Source of the DNA: Acidithiobacillus sp. | GTDB taxonomy: Bacteria; Pseudomonadota; Gammaproteobacteria; Acidithiobacillales; Acidithiobacillaceae | Direction of reading: 5' to 3' | Length of the DNA: 19,347 nt | NCBI GenBank assembly: GCA_028065135.1 | Contig: JAPTWR010000055.1 | Span: forward strand, 9,726 to 29,072 | Shown: piece after piece, positions 10,494 through 18,063 of the stretch | Layout of the letters: the number at the start of each line of letters is the position of its first letter | Numbering within the stretch: position 1 is the first letter of the stretch | Notes under the pieces: generated by a model | What the model was told of the DNA's origin: nothing | What the model saw: only the letters and a program-made list of their open reading frames with translations | Databases searched by the model: none | Position numbers and translations under genes: made by a program

Positions 10494-10540
10494 GGATTAC
10501 TCGGCGAAGGTGTCATCATGAATGAACAGGCAGTTCTCAA

Positions 10541-10565
10541 ACCATAGCACTGCACAAACTTTGTG
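10541..10565 (-). promoter_or_regulatory. candidate acs promoter with a palindromic operator
   Basis: On the minus strand an extended -10 TGCTATGGT (plus 10541-10549) lies about 48 bp before the acs ATG. Just upstream of it is the odd-centred palindrome CACAAA-C-TTTGTG (10553-10565), covering the place where a repressor would block polymerase. No good -35 is seen. The sites are real in the sequence; their function is inferred. Confidence 0.35.
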
Positions 10566-10589
10566 GCCACCCGTAGGTGACCGGTGGGC

Positions 10590-12575
10590 TCACGCTGTTG
10601 CCGCTTCCTGTATCATATTGCCTTCCAACACATAGGTCTCAGCTTTGGTGAGCGCCGCTGGTGTCCCGAACAACACCAGCACATCCCCGGGTTTGAGTAC
10701 CGTATCAGGAGAAGGTTCGCGCCCGCGAATCCCATGACGGCGCACCGCTACGACCGCCACCCCGAAACTGGTCAGATTCAGTTCGCGCAGACTGAGGTGG
10801 ATGGCAAAAGCCGTTTCACCCAGAGCGATAGACGCCAGTCGCGCCGAATCCTGATCTTCGCCCGGCTCCGAACTCCCCCAGAAGGCCCCTCGAAAAAACT
10901 GGTAACGCTCCTGCCGGAAGCGCCGCACCCGACGTAGTACCGTACTGATCGGGAAGCCCATCAGCAACAAGGCCTGCGAGGCCAGCATCAGTGCACCCTC
11001 GGTCACTTCCGGTACCACTTCATCGGCTCCGGCGGCCTCCAACTTCTCCAGTTGACTGTCGTCATGGGCACGGACGACTACCGGCAGATCGGGTCGCAAC
11101 TCCTTAATAATGGATAAAACGCGCTGGCTCGACGTAACATTCGCATAGGTGATCACTACAGCCCGAGCCGAAAAAATCCCTGCCGCTTGCAACACATCGC
11201 GGCGACTGGCATCCCCATAAAAGATCGACTCACCCGCAGACTGCGCCTGGCGTACGCGTACCGGGTCCAGATCAAGGGCCACAAAAGGAATACCTTCCTC
11301 TTCCAAGACCCGCCCCACACTTTGTCCCACCCGGCCGTAGCCACAGAGCACGACATGGGCCTGCAAATTTGCCGAGCGGATGTCAGCCAGTTGCTGATCG
11401 CGGTGGCCGCGATAGCTGCCCACCAATTGGCGCGCCAACCAGCCATTGCGCTCCACCAGGATGGGCGCCAGCATCATCGAAACGAGCATACCGCCGAGGA
11501 CCGGTTGCAGCACGTGGGCGGGCAACAGTTGGTACTGATTGGCTAACGCCAGTAGCACAAAGCCAAACTCTCCTGCCTGCGCCAGCACGATGGCCGAGCG
11601 CAATGCCACACCCGGCTCGTAGCCGAAAAGGCGGGCCAGCCCCCAGACCAGCGCACCCTTCAACAGCAGAAGCATGGCCAGCACGGTTAAAACCCAGGCC
11701 AGATTCGCCCACCACGCGGGGAGATCCACGAGCATACCGATGGTGACGAAAAAGAGCCCCAACAAAATGTCGCGGAAAGGCGCGATGTCCGCTTCCACCT
11801 GATAACGGTAGGCCGTCTCGGAAATCAGCATCCCCGCCACAAAGGCCCCCAAAGCCAGCGACAATCCCGCCTGTTCGGTGATCCATGCCAAACCCAAGGT
11901 CACCAATAACACATTGAGCATAAATAGTTCCGTGGACTTACGGTTGGCCACAAACTGAAACCAGGGCCGCATCACCGGCCGCCCGATCACCAGCAAAACC
12001 AACAGCACCAGCACCGCCTTGAGTCCGGCCATAGCCAAATCATGGGGCAGATTAGTGGTCGAACCAGCAAGGGCAGGGATCAGGATCAGTAGCGGCACTA
12101 CAGCCAGGTCCTGAAAAAGCAGCACGCTCACCGCGATACGTCCGTGCCGGGTCTGGATTTCCATTTTTTCGGCCAGCGCGCGCACGACCATGGCGGTGGA
12201 CGACATGGCCAGAATTCCCCCGAGGATTACGCCGGTCTTCCAGGAAAGTGGGATGAGCAAAGCGATGCCGACGAAAATCAGACTGGTCAAGACCACCTGC
12301 GCCAGCCCCATTCCGAAGACCAGGCGACGCATGCTCAAAAACTGCGCCAGGCTGAACTCCAGCCCGATGCTAAACATCAGGAAAACCACACCGAAAGCGG
12401 CGAGTTGTCGGGTACTGGCAAGATCCGGCACTACAGCCAGGGCATGTGGACCGAGAATGATGCCGGTCAGCAGATAAGCAAACACCGCCGGTAGACGCAG
12501 GTAGCGCAGAAAACCGACCAGCAGCACCCCGGTAGCCAGGAGCAGGATAATCGTCAACAGACCGTGGTCTTGCAT
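10590..12575 (-). CDS. KefB-type monovalent cation:proton antiporter (CPA2) with RCK domain
   Basis: Inner-membrane antiporter predicted to exchange K+ or Na+ for protons. It is 661 aa from ATG 12575, chosen because GAGGAGG sits just upstream and the sequence becomes hydrophobic at once (LLTIILLLATGVLLVGFLRYL); a 28-codon upstream extension is open but polar and lacks this. The Na+/H+ exchanger domain covers about residues 1-380 with 12-13 helices, including GIILGPHAL, MFSIGLEFSLAQF and LVTLGLAWITEQAGLSLALGAFVAGML. An NAD-binding RCK/TrkA-N domain follows (VVLCGYGRVGQSVG, then FYGDASRRDVLQAAG, residues about 410-520), and a TrkA-C domain lies near the end (LKPGDVLVLFGTPAAL). This layout matches KefB/KefC/YbaL. 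Glutathione gating cannot be judged. It would serve pH and potassium balance. The 96-bp gap to acs shows no clear terminator. Confidence 0.92.
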   Translation of the reverse strand: MQDHGLLTIILLLATGVLLVGFLRYLRLPAVFAYLLTGIILGPHALAVVPDLASTRQLAAFGVVFLMFSIGLEFSLAQFLSMRRLVFGMGLAQVVLTSLIFVGIALLIPLSWKTGVILGGILAMSSTAMVVRALAEKMEIQTRHGRIAVSVLLFQDLAVVPLLILIPALAGSTTNLPHDLAMAGLKAVLVLLVLLVIGRPVMRPWFQFVANRKSTELFMLNVLLVTLGLAWITEQAGLSLALGAFVAGMLISETAYRYQVEADIAPFRDILLGLFFVTIGMLVDLPAWWANLAWVLTVLAMLLLLKGALVWGLARLFGYEPGVALRSAIVLAQAGEFGFVLLALANQYQLLPAHVLQPVLGGMLVSMMLAPILVERNGWLARQLVGSYRGHRDQQLADIRSANLQAHVVLCGYGRVGQSVGRVLEEEGIPFVALDLDPVRVRQAQSAGESIFYGDASRRDVLQAAGIFSARAVVITYANVTSSQRVLSIIKELRPDLPVVVRAHDDSQLEKLEAAGADEVVPEVTEGALMLASQALLLMGFPISTVLRRVRRFRQERYQFFRGAFWGSSEPGEDQDSARLASIALGETAFAIHLSLRELNLTSFGVAVVAVRRHGIRGREPSPDTVLKPGDVLVLFGTPAALTKAETYVLEGNMIQEAATA

Positions 12576-12700
12576 GTTCCTCCTCGGATATGGCGACACC
12601 CTCTCTGGAGCGCCATTTATTGTTTGCGGCAGGAAATAGAAAGGTCTGAGCCCGGACAAAGGGCAGAGCTATGGCGCCTTATAGGAAGACGTCGGCTTTC

Positions 12701-12709
12701 TGCTATGAT
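12701..12709 (+). promoter_or_regulatory. extended -10 promoter of hldD
   Basis: TGC-TATGAT (12701-12709) matches the extended -10 form TGnTATAAT with one mismatch. No convincing -35 lies 16-18 bp upstream. Transcription from about 12716 would give a leader of only about 16 nt, beginning at the AAAAGGAGG ribosome site of hldD. Confidence 0.5.
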
Positions 12710-12731
12710 AGCGGGAAAAGGAGGATCACGC

Positions 12732-13721
12732 ATGTACATCGTTACTGGCGGTGCCGGTTTTATTGGTGCCAATCTCGTGCAAGCCCTCAATCAGCGGGGC
12801 ATTACGGATATCCTCGTCGTGGACCACCTGACCCGCGCCGACAAGTTTCTCAATCTCACCGATCTGGAACTTACCGATTACATGGAGGCGGAAACTTTTC
12901 TCCGCCAGGTAGAAAATGGACACCTGAAGGGCATCGAGGCTATTTTTCACGAAGGGGCCTGCTCCGACACCATGGCCAGCGATGGCCGTTACGTCATGGA
13001 AAACAACTTCGCCTTCAGCAAAATTTTGCTACATTGGTGTCAGCGTCATAATGTTCCCTTTCTCTACGCCTCCAGCGCCTCTGTCTATGGTATGACCGGC
13101 ACCTTCGTCGAGGAGCGTGCCGCGGAATCCCCGCTCAACATCTACGGATTCAGCAAATTCCAGTTCGACCAGTATCTCCGACGGATGTGGGCAGACTTGC
13201 GGGCCCCGGTGCATGGCTTTCGCTATTTCAACGTCTACGGCCCACGCGAATTCCACAAAAATCGCATGGCCTCGGTAGCGTTGCATTTTTTCAACCAATA
13301 TCGGCTGGATAATCATGTTCGCTTGTTTGCGGGTACGGATGGCTATGCCGATGGCGAGCAACGGCGTGATTTCATTCACATAGACGATGTGGTTGCCGTC
13401 AATATGCACTTTTTGGATCACCCGCACAGCGGAATCTACAATGTGGGTACCGGGCAGGCGCAGAGTTTCAACGAAGTGGCGGTCGCCGTGATCAATAGTC
13501 TGGAACGCCGCGCAGACCACCCGGCACAAAGCCTGTCTGCACTGCAGAAAGCGCAGACTATTCGCTACGTCAATATGCCCGAGGCACTGAACGGCAAATA
13601 TCAGAGTTTCACCCAAGCGGAAGTGGGTAAGTTGCGTAGCGCGGGATATGCCAAACCTTTCCTGACGGTGGAGCAGGGGGTGGATCGCTACGTACGATGG
13701 CTGGCGGAGCGGCTGGCTTGA
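12732..13721 (+). CDS. hldD: ADP-L-glycero-D-manno-heptose 6-epimerase
   Basis: Short-chain dehydrogenase-type epimerase that converts ADP-D-glycero-D-manno-heptose to the L-glycero form, the last step in making the heptose donor for the LPS inner core; cytosolic, NADP-dependent. The protein is 329 aa. Evidence: Rossmann motif TGGAGFIG (residues 5-12), HEGACSDTM at 73-81, SSASVYG, the catalytic Tyr-x3-Lys as YGFSK (138-142), YFNVYGPREFHK, MASVALHFFNQ and QRRDFIHIDDV, all in the HldD arrangement. ATG 12732 is preceded by AAAAGGAGG at about 8 nt; the longer open frame upstream to 12564 overlaps the divergent antiporter gene and is rejected. The stop overlaps the next gene (TGATG), so the two are co-translated. 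Heptose is found only in Gram-negative outer membranes, which fixes the cell type. Confidence 0.95.
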   Translation: MYIVTGGAGFIGANLVQALNQRGITDILVVDHLTRADKFLNLTDLELTDYMEAETFLRQVENGHLKGIEAIFHEGACSDTMASDGRYVMENNFAFSKILLHWCQRHNVPFLYASSASVYGMTGTFVEERAAESPLNIYGFSKFQFDQYLRRMWADLRAPVHGFRYFNVYGPREFHKNRMASVALHFFNQYRLDNHVRLFAGTDGYADGEQRRDFIHIDDVVAVNMHFLDHPHSGIYNVGTGQAQSFNEVAVAVINSLERRADHPAQSLSALQKAQTIRYVNMPEALNGKYQSFTQAEVGKLRSAGYAKPFLTVEQGVDRYVRWLAERLA

Positions 13722-14722
13722 TGGACGGGCGGGTGCTCGTTACCGGTGCTGCGGGATTCATCGGTTTTCATATGGCCCGTCGCTTGCTCGCGGATGGCTG
13801 GATTGTCAGCGGCATAGACAATCTCAACGACTACTATGACCCCAGCTTGAAAAGGGATCGCCTGGCGCAACTGGAGGGGCATCCCGCTTTTCAGTTTCAG
13901 CCTCTGGATCTGGCCAATCGCGAGGCTATGCAGACGCTCTTTGCGGGCCCACACTTTGACGTCGTCATCAATCTGGCTGCCCAGGCGGGGGTACGGCATT
14001 CCCTGAAAGCGCCGCATAGCTATGTGGACAGCAATGTCGTGGGCTTTTTGAACGTGCTGGAGGGCTGCCGTGCGCAGGGAGTAAGTCACCTGCTCTTCGC
14101 TTCCTCTAGTTCTGTATACGGTGCCAACAATCGTCTGCCCTACAGCGTCCATGATCCGGTGGATCATCCGCTCAGCCTTTATGCGGCCACCAAGCGGGCC
14201 GGCGAGCTCGTGGCACACAGCTACGCCCACCTGTATGGCATCCCCAGTACGGGATTGCGGTTTTTTACCGTCTACGGGCCTTGGGGGCGTCCCGATATGG
14301 CGTATTTCAGCTTCACGCAGAAGATTCTGGCCGGCCAACCCATCCCTGTATTCAACCACGGCCAAATGCGGCGCGACTTCACCTATATTGATGACATCAT
14401 CGAAGGGGTGACGCGCCTCATTCCGCATGCACCGGAAGCGCAAAATATCTGGCCGGAAGACCCGGCAAGCAGTGCGGCACCATTCTGCATCCACAACATT
14501 GGCAACCACACGCCCATTGCACTCACGGACTTCATCCATACTCTGGAGGGATGCCTTGGTAAATCCGCACAGATTGAATGGCTCCCCATGCAGGATGGCG
14601 ATGTGGTGGCTACCTATGCCGACGTTTCACCATTACAGCAAAGCATAGATTTTGCCCCAGACACCTCCTTGCACAAGGGACTGCAACACTTCGTGACTTG
14701 GTACCGCCAGTATTACGGCTGA
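13721..14722 (+). CDS. NAD-dependent nucleotide-sugar epimerase, UDP-glucuronate 4-epimerase-like
   Basis: Extended SDR enzyme, 333 aa, most like CapI/LpsL UDP-glucuronate 4-epimerases that make UDP-galacturonate for LPS core or capsule. Signs: VTGAAGFIG near the N-terminus, the family-typical GIDNLNDYYDPSLKRDRL (residues 31-48), NLAAQAGVRHSL, SSSSVYG, the catalytic YAATK (154-158), LRFFTVYGPWGRPDMA and MRRDFTYIDDI. ATG 13721 shares its A with the hldD stop (TGATG), a start-stop overlap that implies translational coupling; an in-frame ATG at 13697 inside hldD is an alternative. Coupling to hldD suggests that uronic acid and heptose are made together for the outer-membrane saccharide. The exact substrate (UDP-GlcA or UDP-GlcNAcA) cannot be fixed from motifs. 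Confidence 0.9.
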   Translation: MDGRVLVTGAAGFIGFHMARRLLADGWIVSGIDNLNDYYDPSLKRDRLAQLEGHPAFQFQPLDLANREAMQTLFAGPHFDVVINLAAQAGVRHSLKAPHSYVDSNVVGFLNVLEGCRAQGVSHLLFASSSSVYGANNRLPYSVHDPVDHPLSLYAATKRAGELVAHSYAHLYGIPSTGLRFFTVYGPWGRPDMAYFSFTQKILAGQPIPVFNHGQMRRDFTYIDDIIEGVTRLIPHAPEAQNIWPEDPASSAAPFCIHNIGNHTPIALTDFIHTLEGCLGKSAQIEWLPMQDGDVVATYADVSPLQQSIDFAPDTSLHKGLQHFVTWYRQYYG

Positions 14723-14739
14723 GGGAAACTTTCTGAATT

Positions 14740-15135
14740 ATGATGCGTACTCATCAACCGTTAACCCTTCGCAGCCGCACGGAATTCCTATGGCGCCAGT
14801 TGCGTTACACGGGGGCAGGCCTGGGTTTCATGCTGCTTTCCCTCGGCATGGGCGTGTTGGGTTATCATTTTCTGGCGCATATCGGCTGGATCGACAGCCT
14901 GCTGAATGCCAGCATGATTCTTAGTGGCATGGGGCCGGTTTCCGGTTTGCACGGCACAGTCGCCAAATTGTTTGCCAGTGTTTATGCACTTTACTCTGGT
15001 ATTGTCTATCTGGCTGTTTCCGCCGTTCTTTTGTATCCACTGGTCGAGCGACTTCTGAAGATTTTGCACCTCCGGGCGCTCAACACGCCCCCTCCCGCAC
15101 AGAGAAACCGGCACCCGGATCTCTCAGAAGACTGA
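14740..15135 (+). CDS. small membrane protein with a two-TM pore-like layout, function unknown
   Basis: A 131-aa protein that I cannot name. It has one long hydrophobic helix (about residues 24-46), a short semi-hydrophobic segment (51-67, DSLLNASMILSGMGPV), and a second helix (about 76-100, LFASVYALYSGIVYLAVSAVLL), then a basic and Pro-rich tail predicted cytoplasmic. TM1, short re-entrant segment, TM2 is the arrangement of two-TM potassium-channel subunits, and the second helix resembles a channel inner helix, but the filter TVGYGD is replaced by SGMGPV. It lies 17 nt after the uronate epimerase gene and is probably co-transcribed with hldD. Its ribosome site is weak (GAGGGAAA about 14 nt from the ATG). 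It converges with the desaturase gene. A link to envelope biogenesis or ion balance is only context. Confidence 0.75.
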   Translation: MMRTHQPLTLRSRTEFLWRQLRYTGAGLGFMLLSLGMGVLGYHFLAHIGWIDSLLNASMILSGMGPVSGLHGTVAKLFASVYALYSGIVYLAVSAVLLYPLVERLLKILHLRALNTPPPAQRNRHPDLSED

Positions 15136-15147
15136 CACATTACTTAC

Positions 15148-16269
15148 TCAGTGCGCCGTTTTGCCTGGATACACGGACGAGGCGGCGGATGCGGCGATGT
15201 CAGCGGCCTTTTCCTCAATCCAACTACGGCCGGAGCGGAAGCTCATCCAGCATTTCCCCTCATAATCATATAGCTTACACTCTTTGAATATACGTCGAAC
15301 CTCAAAAAAGCTGAAGCGCGTTTCATGAATATACTGACCGTATTCCGCGCGCAAATCTTCGTAGGCCCCCTTCAGATGGTAGAAAGGGATCCGGGGGTCC
15401 ACGTGGTGCGGCGTGTGGAGCAAAATATTGTGGATCAGGTACTCGCTGATCTTTGAGCAACGCACAATAGTGCTGCAATACAGTTGGCCAATGCTCTGGC
15501 TCCACTCCTCTTTCTCTGCGAAGAAGGGTACTTTAGGATGCGTGTGATGGAGAAAGACAAATAAGGCGATGTAGTAGTTGAATAACAGAAAGGGCAGGAT
15601 TACCGCCGCAATGACGCCCATCATGCCTGCCGCCCAATACGCCAGCGCGGAAAAGCTGAGAAAAAACACCAACGTCACTATTTTGCTATAGAAAAATACC
15701 TGCCGATCCTTGCTTTTGGCATCCGCTTTGAAACGCACCATACCCGGCCACCAGATCCGCAACAGATAGTGCAGGGCGCAGGTGTAAGGACTGCGTTCCA
15801 AGCGGTAGATCATTTTCTGCCAAACCGTCTTGCTTCGATATTCTTGGGGTGTCCATGGACGCCATACCCAGTCGACAGTGGTCAGGCTGGTAAAGCCATG
15901 ATGGACGCGGTTGTGCCCGAAGGCCCAAAGGCGATACATGTTCAACGAGGGCAGCATGAAAATTGTGCCCATGATTTCGGCAGTGCGTTTGCTCTGGAAA
16001 AGGGCGCCGTGCGCCGCATCGTGCGCCCAGACGAACATAAAAGCGACTGCCGACCCGGCAAGGAGCCCGAACAACAACTTAAGCCACCAGGCTTCGACGA
16101 GCAACGCACCGGCAATAGCGGACAGATAAAGAAGCGCATCGAAACCATACCAAGCTACGGCAATAGCTGCTGAACGCCGATAACGCTCCGGTCGGATAAC
16201 CTCGCGGATGGTTTGCAGCTTGATGGGGTGCAATGCCTTATAGTCAGCACCGGAGGAAGTAAGTGGCAT
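15148..16269 (-). CDS. membrane fatty-acid desaturase
   Basis: Integral di-iron desaturase of 373 aa that would introduce a double bond into acyl chains of membrane lipids. The three histidine boxes are clear: HDAAH (83-87), HNRVHH (119-124) and HTPHH (285-289). A further HHTHP at 241-245 resembles the QHTHP segment of Delta-12/omega-6 desaturases. Hydrophobic segments lie at about 36-58, 64-82, 196-216 and 218-240. The N-terminal and C-terminal tails are polar and cytoplasmic. The start ATG 16269 has GGGAG about 12 nt upstream, a long spacing. An extended -10 lies 41 bp before the start. Regiospecificity and electron donor cannot be told. The gene fits membrane-fluidity control. It converges with the small membrane protein, 12 bp apart. 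Confidence 0.92.
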   Translation of the reverse strand: MPLTSSGADYKALHPIKLQTIREVIRPERYRRSAAIAVAWYGFDALLYLSAIAGALLVEAWWLKLLFGLLAGSAVAFMFVWAHDAAHGALFQSKRTAEIMGTIFMLPSLNMYRLWAFGHNRVHHGFTSLTTVDWVWRPWTPQEYRSKTVWQKMIYRLERSPYTCALHYLLRIWWPGMVRFKADAKSKDRQVFFYSKIVTLVFFLSFSALAYWAAGMMGVIAAVILPFLLFNYYIALFVFLHHTHPKVPFFAEKEEWSQSIGQLYCSTIVRCSKISEYLIHNILLHTPHHVDPRIPFYHLKGAYEDLRAEYGQYIHETRFSFFEVRRIFKECKLYDYEGKCWMSFRSGRSWIEEKAADIAASAASSVYPGKTAH

Positions 16270-16309
16270 GGCAAAACGTGCTCCCTAGCAAGTCCATTTC
16301 ATGCCGTAC

Positions 16310-16318
16310 AATATACCA
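16310..16318 (-). promoter_or_regulatory. extended -10 promoter of the desaturase gene
   Basis: On the minus strand TGG-TATATT (plus 16310-16318) is an extended -10 with one mismatch in the hexamer. The start point would be near 16303, leaving a leader of about 34 nt. A TTGCAT lies 15 bp upstream, short for a -35. Confidence 0.45.
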
Positions 16319-16391
16319 ACGTGTCCTATTATGCAATTGAAAAGCAAGGCAGGCACGAGGTAAAAGCGTTCTAAACAGATTGTCAGGCTCG

Positions 16392-17108
16392 TTAGATTAC
16401 TGCATGTCCAAGCAGGTAGCCGATCAGCGTGGTGCTGACCATTGAGAGGGCTCCCCAGAAGAGAACGCGGAGCGCGCCCTTTATCATGGATGCACCCCCA
16501 GCCTTGGCAGCAACCGCGCCAAGGATCACCAGCAACAGAATGGTGGTCGTATACAGGGCTGGTAGCACCTCGCTGTGAAGCACGAAAGCGGCGATCAGCA
16601 CCGGGAATAAAGCGCCACATACAAAAGATGCGGCTGAGGCTAAAGCAGCTTCGCCAGGCCGAGCCGTGGCCATTTCCGTCAGGCCTAGTTCATCGCGCGC
16701 ATGCGCGGCGAGGGCGTCACGTTGCATAAGCTGCGCAGCGACTTGCTGGGCCAGCGCTTCGTCAAGGCCACGCGCCATATAAATATCGCGGAGCTCAAGA
16801 AGTTCTTTATCGGGACTCTTCTTCAGTTCCCGTCTTTCAATCTCAAGATCGGCCCGCTGGGTATCGGCCTGTGAACTCACGGATACATATTCACCAGCCG
16901 CCATAGCAAAGGCCCCAGCGACCAGCGCTGCGGCACCAGCAAGTAAAATTTGTTCATGGTTCGCTCGCCCGGCCGCCACACCAGTAAGCAGGCTCGCTGT
17001 CGAAAGCAGGCCATCGTTAGCACCGAGCACACTGGCCCGTAACCAGCCGATGTTCTTATGGCGATGGTCTTCTTGGTGGTGCTTGGAAAGAGATACGATT
17101 CGTGCCAT
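16392..17108 (-). CDS. VIT1/CCC1-family iron or manganese transporter
   Basis: Membrane protein of 238 aa in the VIT1/CCC1 family, whose members move Fe2+ or Mn2+ out of the cytosol in exchange for protons. The N-terminal segment (HKNIGWLRASVLGANDGLLSTASLLTGVAAG) is diagnostic. After the second helix (AFAMAAGEYVSVSSQADTQ) comes the charged metal-binding loop, residues about 80-140, rich in Glu (EIERRELKKSPDKELLELRDIYM), then three C-terminal helices. ATG 17108 is preferred to ATG 17117 because the GGAGG ribosome site (17118-17122 on the plus strand) is 9 nt from the former and directly touches the latter. Bacterial homologues that carry an extra ferritin-like domain differ from this one, which lacks it. 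Iron efflux would suit an acidophile in Fe2+-rich water; that is inference. Confidence 0.92.
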   Translation of the reverse strand: MARIVSLSKHHQEDHRHKNIGWLRASVLGANDGLLSTASLLTGVAAGRANHEQILLAGAAALVAGAFAMAAGEYVSVSSQADTQRADLEIERRELKKSPDKELLELRDIYMARGLDEALAQQVAAQLMQRDALAAHARDELGLTEMATARPGEAALASAASFVCGALFPVLIAAFVLHSEVLPALYTTTILLLVILGAVAAKAGGASMIKGALRVLFWGALSMVSTTLIGYLLGHAVI

Positions 17109-17164
17109 TTTTTGCATCCTCCCTCCTGTCTAGTCTTCCGCAGCCGAATCTTTTTGTCAGGGCT

Positions 17165-17173
17165 ATTGTACCA
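17165..17173 (-). promoter_or_regulatory. extended -10 promoter of the VIT-family gene
   Basis: On the minus strand TGG-TACAAT (plus 17165-17173) matches TGnTATAAT with one mismatch. The start point would be near 17158, about 50 nt before ATG 17108. It lies between the dsb-like gene and the transporter, so the latter can be transcribed on its own. Confidence 0.45.
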
Positions 17174-17225
17174 GAGGCCCTTACAGATTTGGGCATTCAT
17201 CCGAATCCATGTTACGTCAATCCAA

Positions 17226-17846
17226 TCAGGGGGCGAGCTTCGGTAAAAGCCGTTTGAGTTGAGCTTCGGAAATAGACCCTGGGATACGGCCCAACTGACC
17301 AGATTTCGCGCGGAAAATGATTGCCGGCGTCCCCTGAAAGCCGAGCGAGCCCAGCAGTTTCATGTTCTCTCGCAGATCGGCCCGAGTATCTTCGGTCGGC
17401 GAGGCTTTCGGCAGGTCTTTCGTGCCGCCATTCCGGAAACTCGGCCCAATGATGTTCTCGAAATGCTGCAAAGCCTGTGTTGGTTGCGGCGCCTGCAGCC
17501 AAGCAGCGGCTTCCGGCAGGCTGTTGGGCGAGATAAAGGCCACCGGCACGTAGCGCACAGTCAACAAACCGGCGCGAATCAACGGTGCCTCCGCTTTATA
17601 GAGGACGTGGCAATAAGGACAGTTGGGATCCTGGAAATCGTAAATGATTGGCCCCTTGTCCCCATCCTGGATATAGGTGGCCTGCCGTGCAAGGACCTGA
17701 TTCCAGACGAACTGCGCGGTCATTTTCTTGGGATAGGTGAGATGCACGGGAGGGGCGACGACGGCACCCGCCCAGGTCAGACCGGACGCCATTGTGGAAG
17801 CCAGTGTCAGCGTGTTAATCAAAACCGACTTGAATGAAATTTGCAT
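17226..17846 (-). CDS. periplasmic DsbG/DsbC-like thiol:disulfide interchange protein
   Basis: Secreted thioredoxin-fold protein of 206 aa. Residues 1-28 look like a Sec signal peptide (MQISFKSVLINTLTLASTM, ending near WAGA). The redox motif CPYC is at 76-79 in the context DFQDPNCPYCHVLYKAEAPL, the same CPYC as E. coli DsbG, and the cis-Pro loop is GTPAIIF. DsbC/DsbG proteins carry a dimerisation domain of about 60 residues before the thioredoxin fold and are about 235-250 aa long. Here less than 50 mature residues precede CPYC, so the dimer domain is short or absent. It could be a monomeric oxidase or reductase rather than a true isomerase. The start ATG 17846 has AAGGA about 9 nt upstream; a TTG at 17873 is less likely. 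Confidence 0.85.
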   Translation of the reverse strand: MQISFKSVLINTLTLASTMASGLTWAGAVVAPPVHLTYPKKMTAQFVWNQVLARQATYIQDGDKGPIIYDFQDPNCPYCHVLYKAEAPLIRAGLLTVRYVPVAFISPNSLPEAAAWLQAPQPTQALQHFENIIGPSFRNGGTKDLPKASPTEDTRADLRENMKLLGSLGFQGTPAIIFRAKSGQLGRIPGSISEAQLKRLLPKLAP

Positions 17847-17894
17847 GTAACAGATTCCTTGGAGGGAGAGCAAGACCGTATTCCGAGGTTGGGC

Positions 17895-17924
17895 AGTATA
17901 GCATTAGGCTGAGGGAGCTTCTCC
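17895..17924 (-). promoter_or_regulatory. extended -10 promoter of the dsb-like gene
   Basis: On the minus strand TGC-TATACT (plus 17895-17903) is an extended -10 with one hexamer mismatch, giving a leader of about 42 nt. A small palindrome, GGAG-CTT-CTCC at 17914-17924, sits near the -35 position where no normal -35 box is found, and may bind a regulator. Confidence 0.45.
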
Positions 17925-18004
17925 ATGTTTTTAATGAACAACGGTAAAATTGCCCTATGCGCTTATTCATATAAAAACATGTTATTGGATTTAAATTATA
18001 AACT

Positions 18005-18020
18005 GTCATATATATATGAC
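18005..18020. repeat. perfect 16-bp palindrome, possible operator
   Basis: GTCATATATATATGAC is exactly self-complementary, with GTCA and TGAC arms around an alternating TA core. It lies about 150 bp from the dsb start and 180 bp from the small-protein start. Related arms recur at 18071-18084. No known operator is matched. Confidence 0.5.
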
Positions 18021-18063
18021 CTTTAAAATTATGCTATTAGCATGGATTCGCATGTCATTCAAT

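Noticed and set aside
12576..12659. 28-residue N-terminal extension of the antiporter
   Set aside because: ATG 12575 has a strong GAGGAGG site and begins the hydrophobic domain; the extension is polar and lies in the divergent promoter region.
12564..12731. Long upstream extension of hldD
   Set aside because: It overlaps the divergent antiporter gene, precedes the strong AAAAGGAGG site, and is not part of the HldD fold, which begins at MYIVTGGAG.
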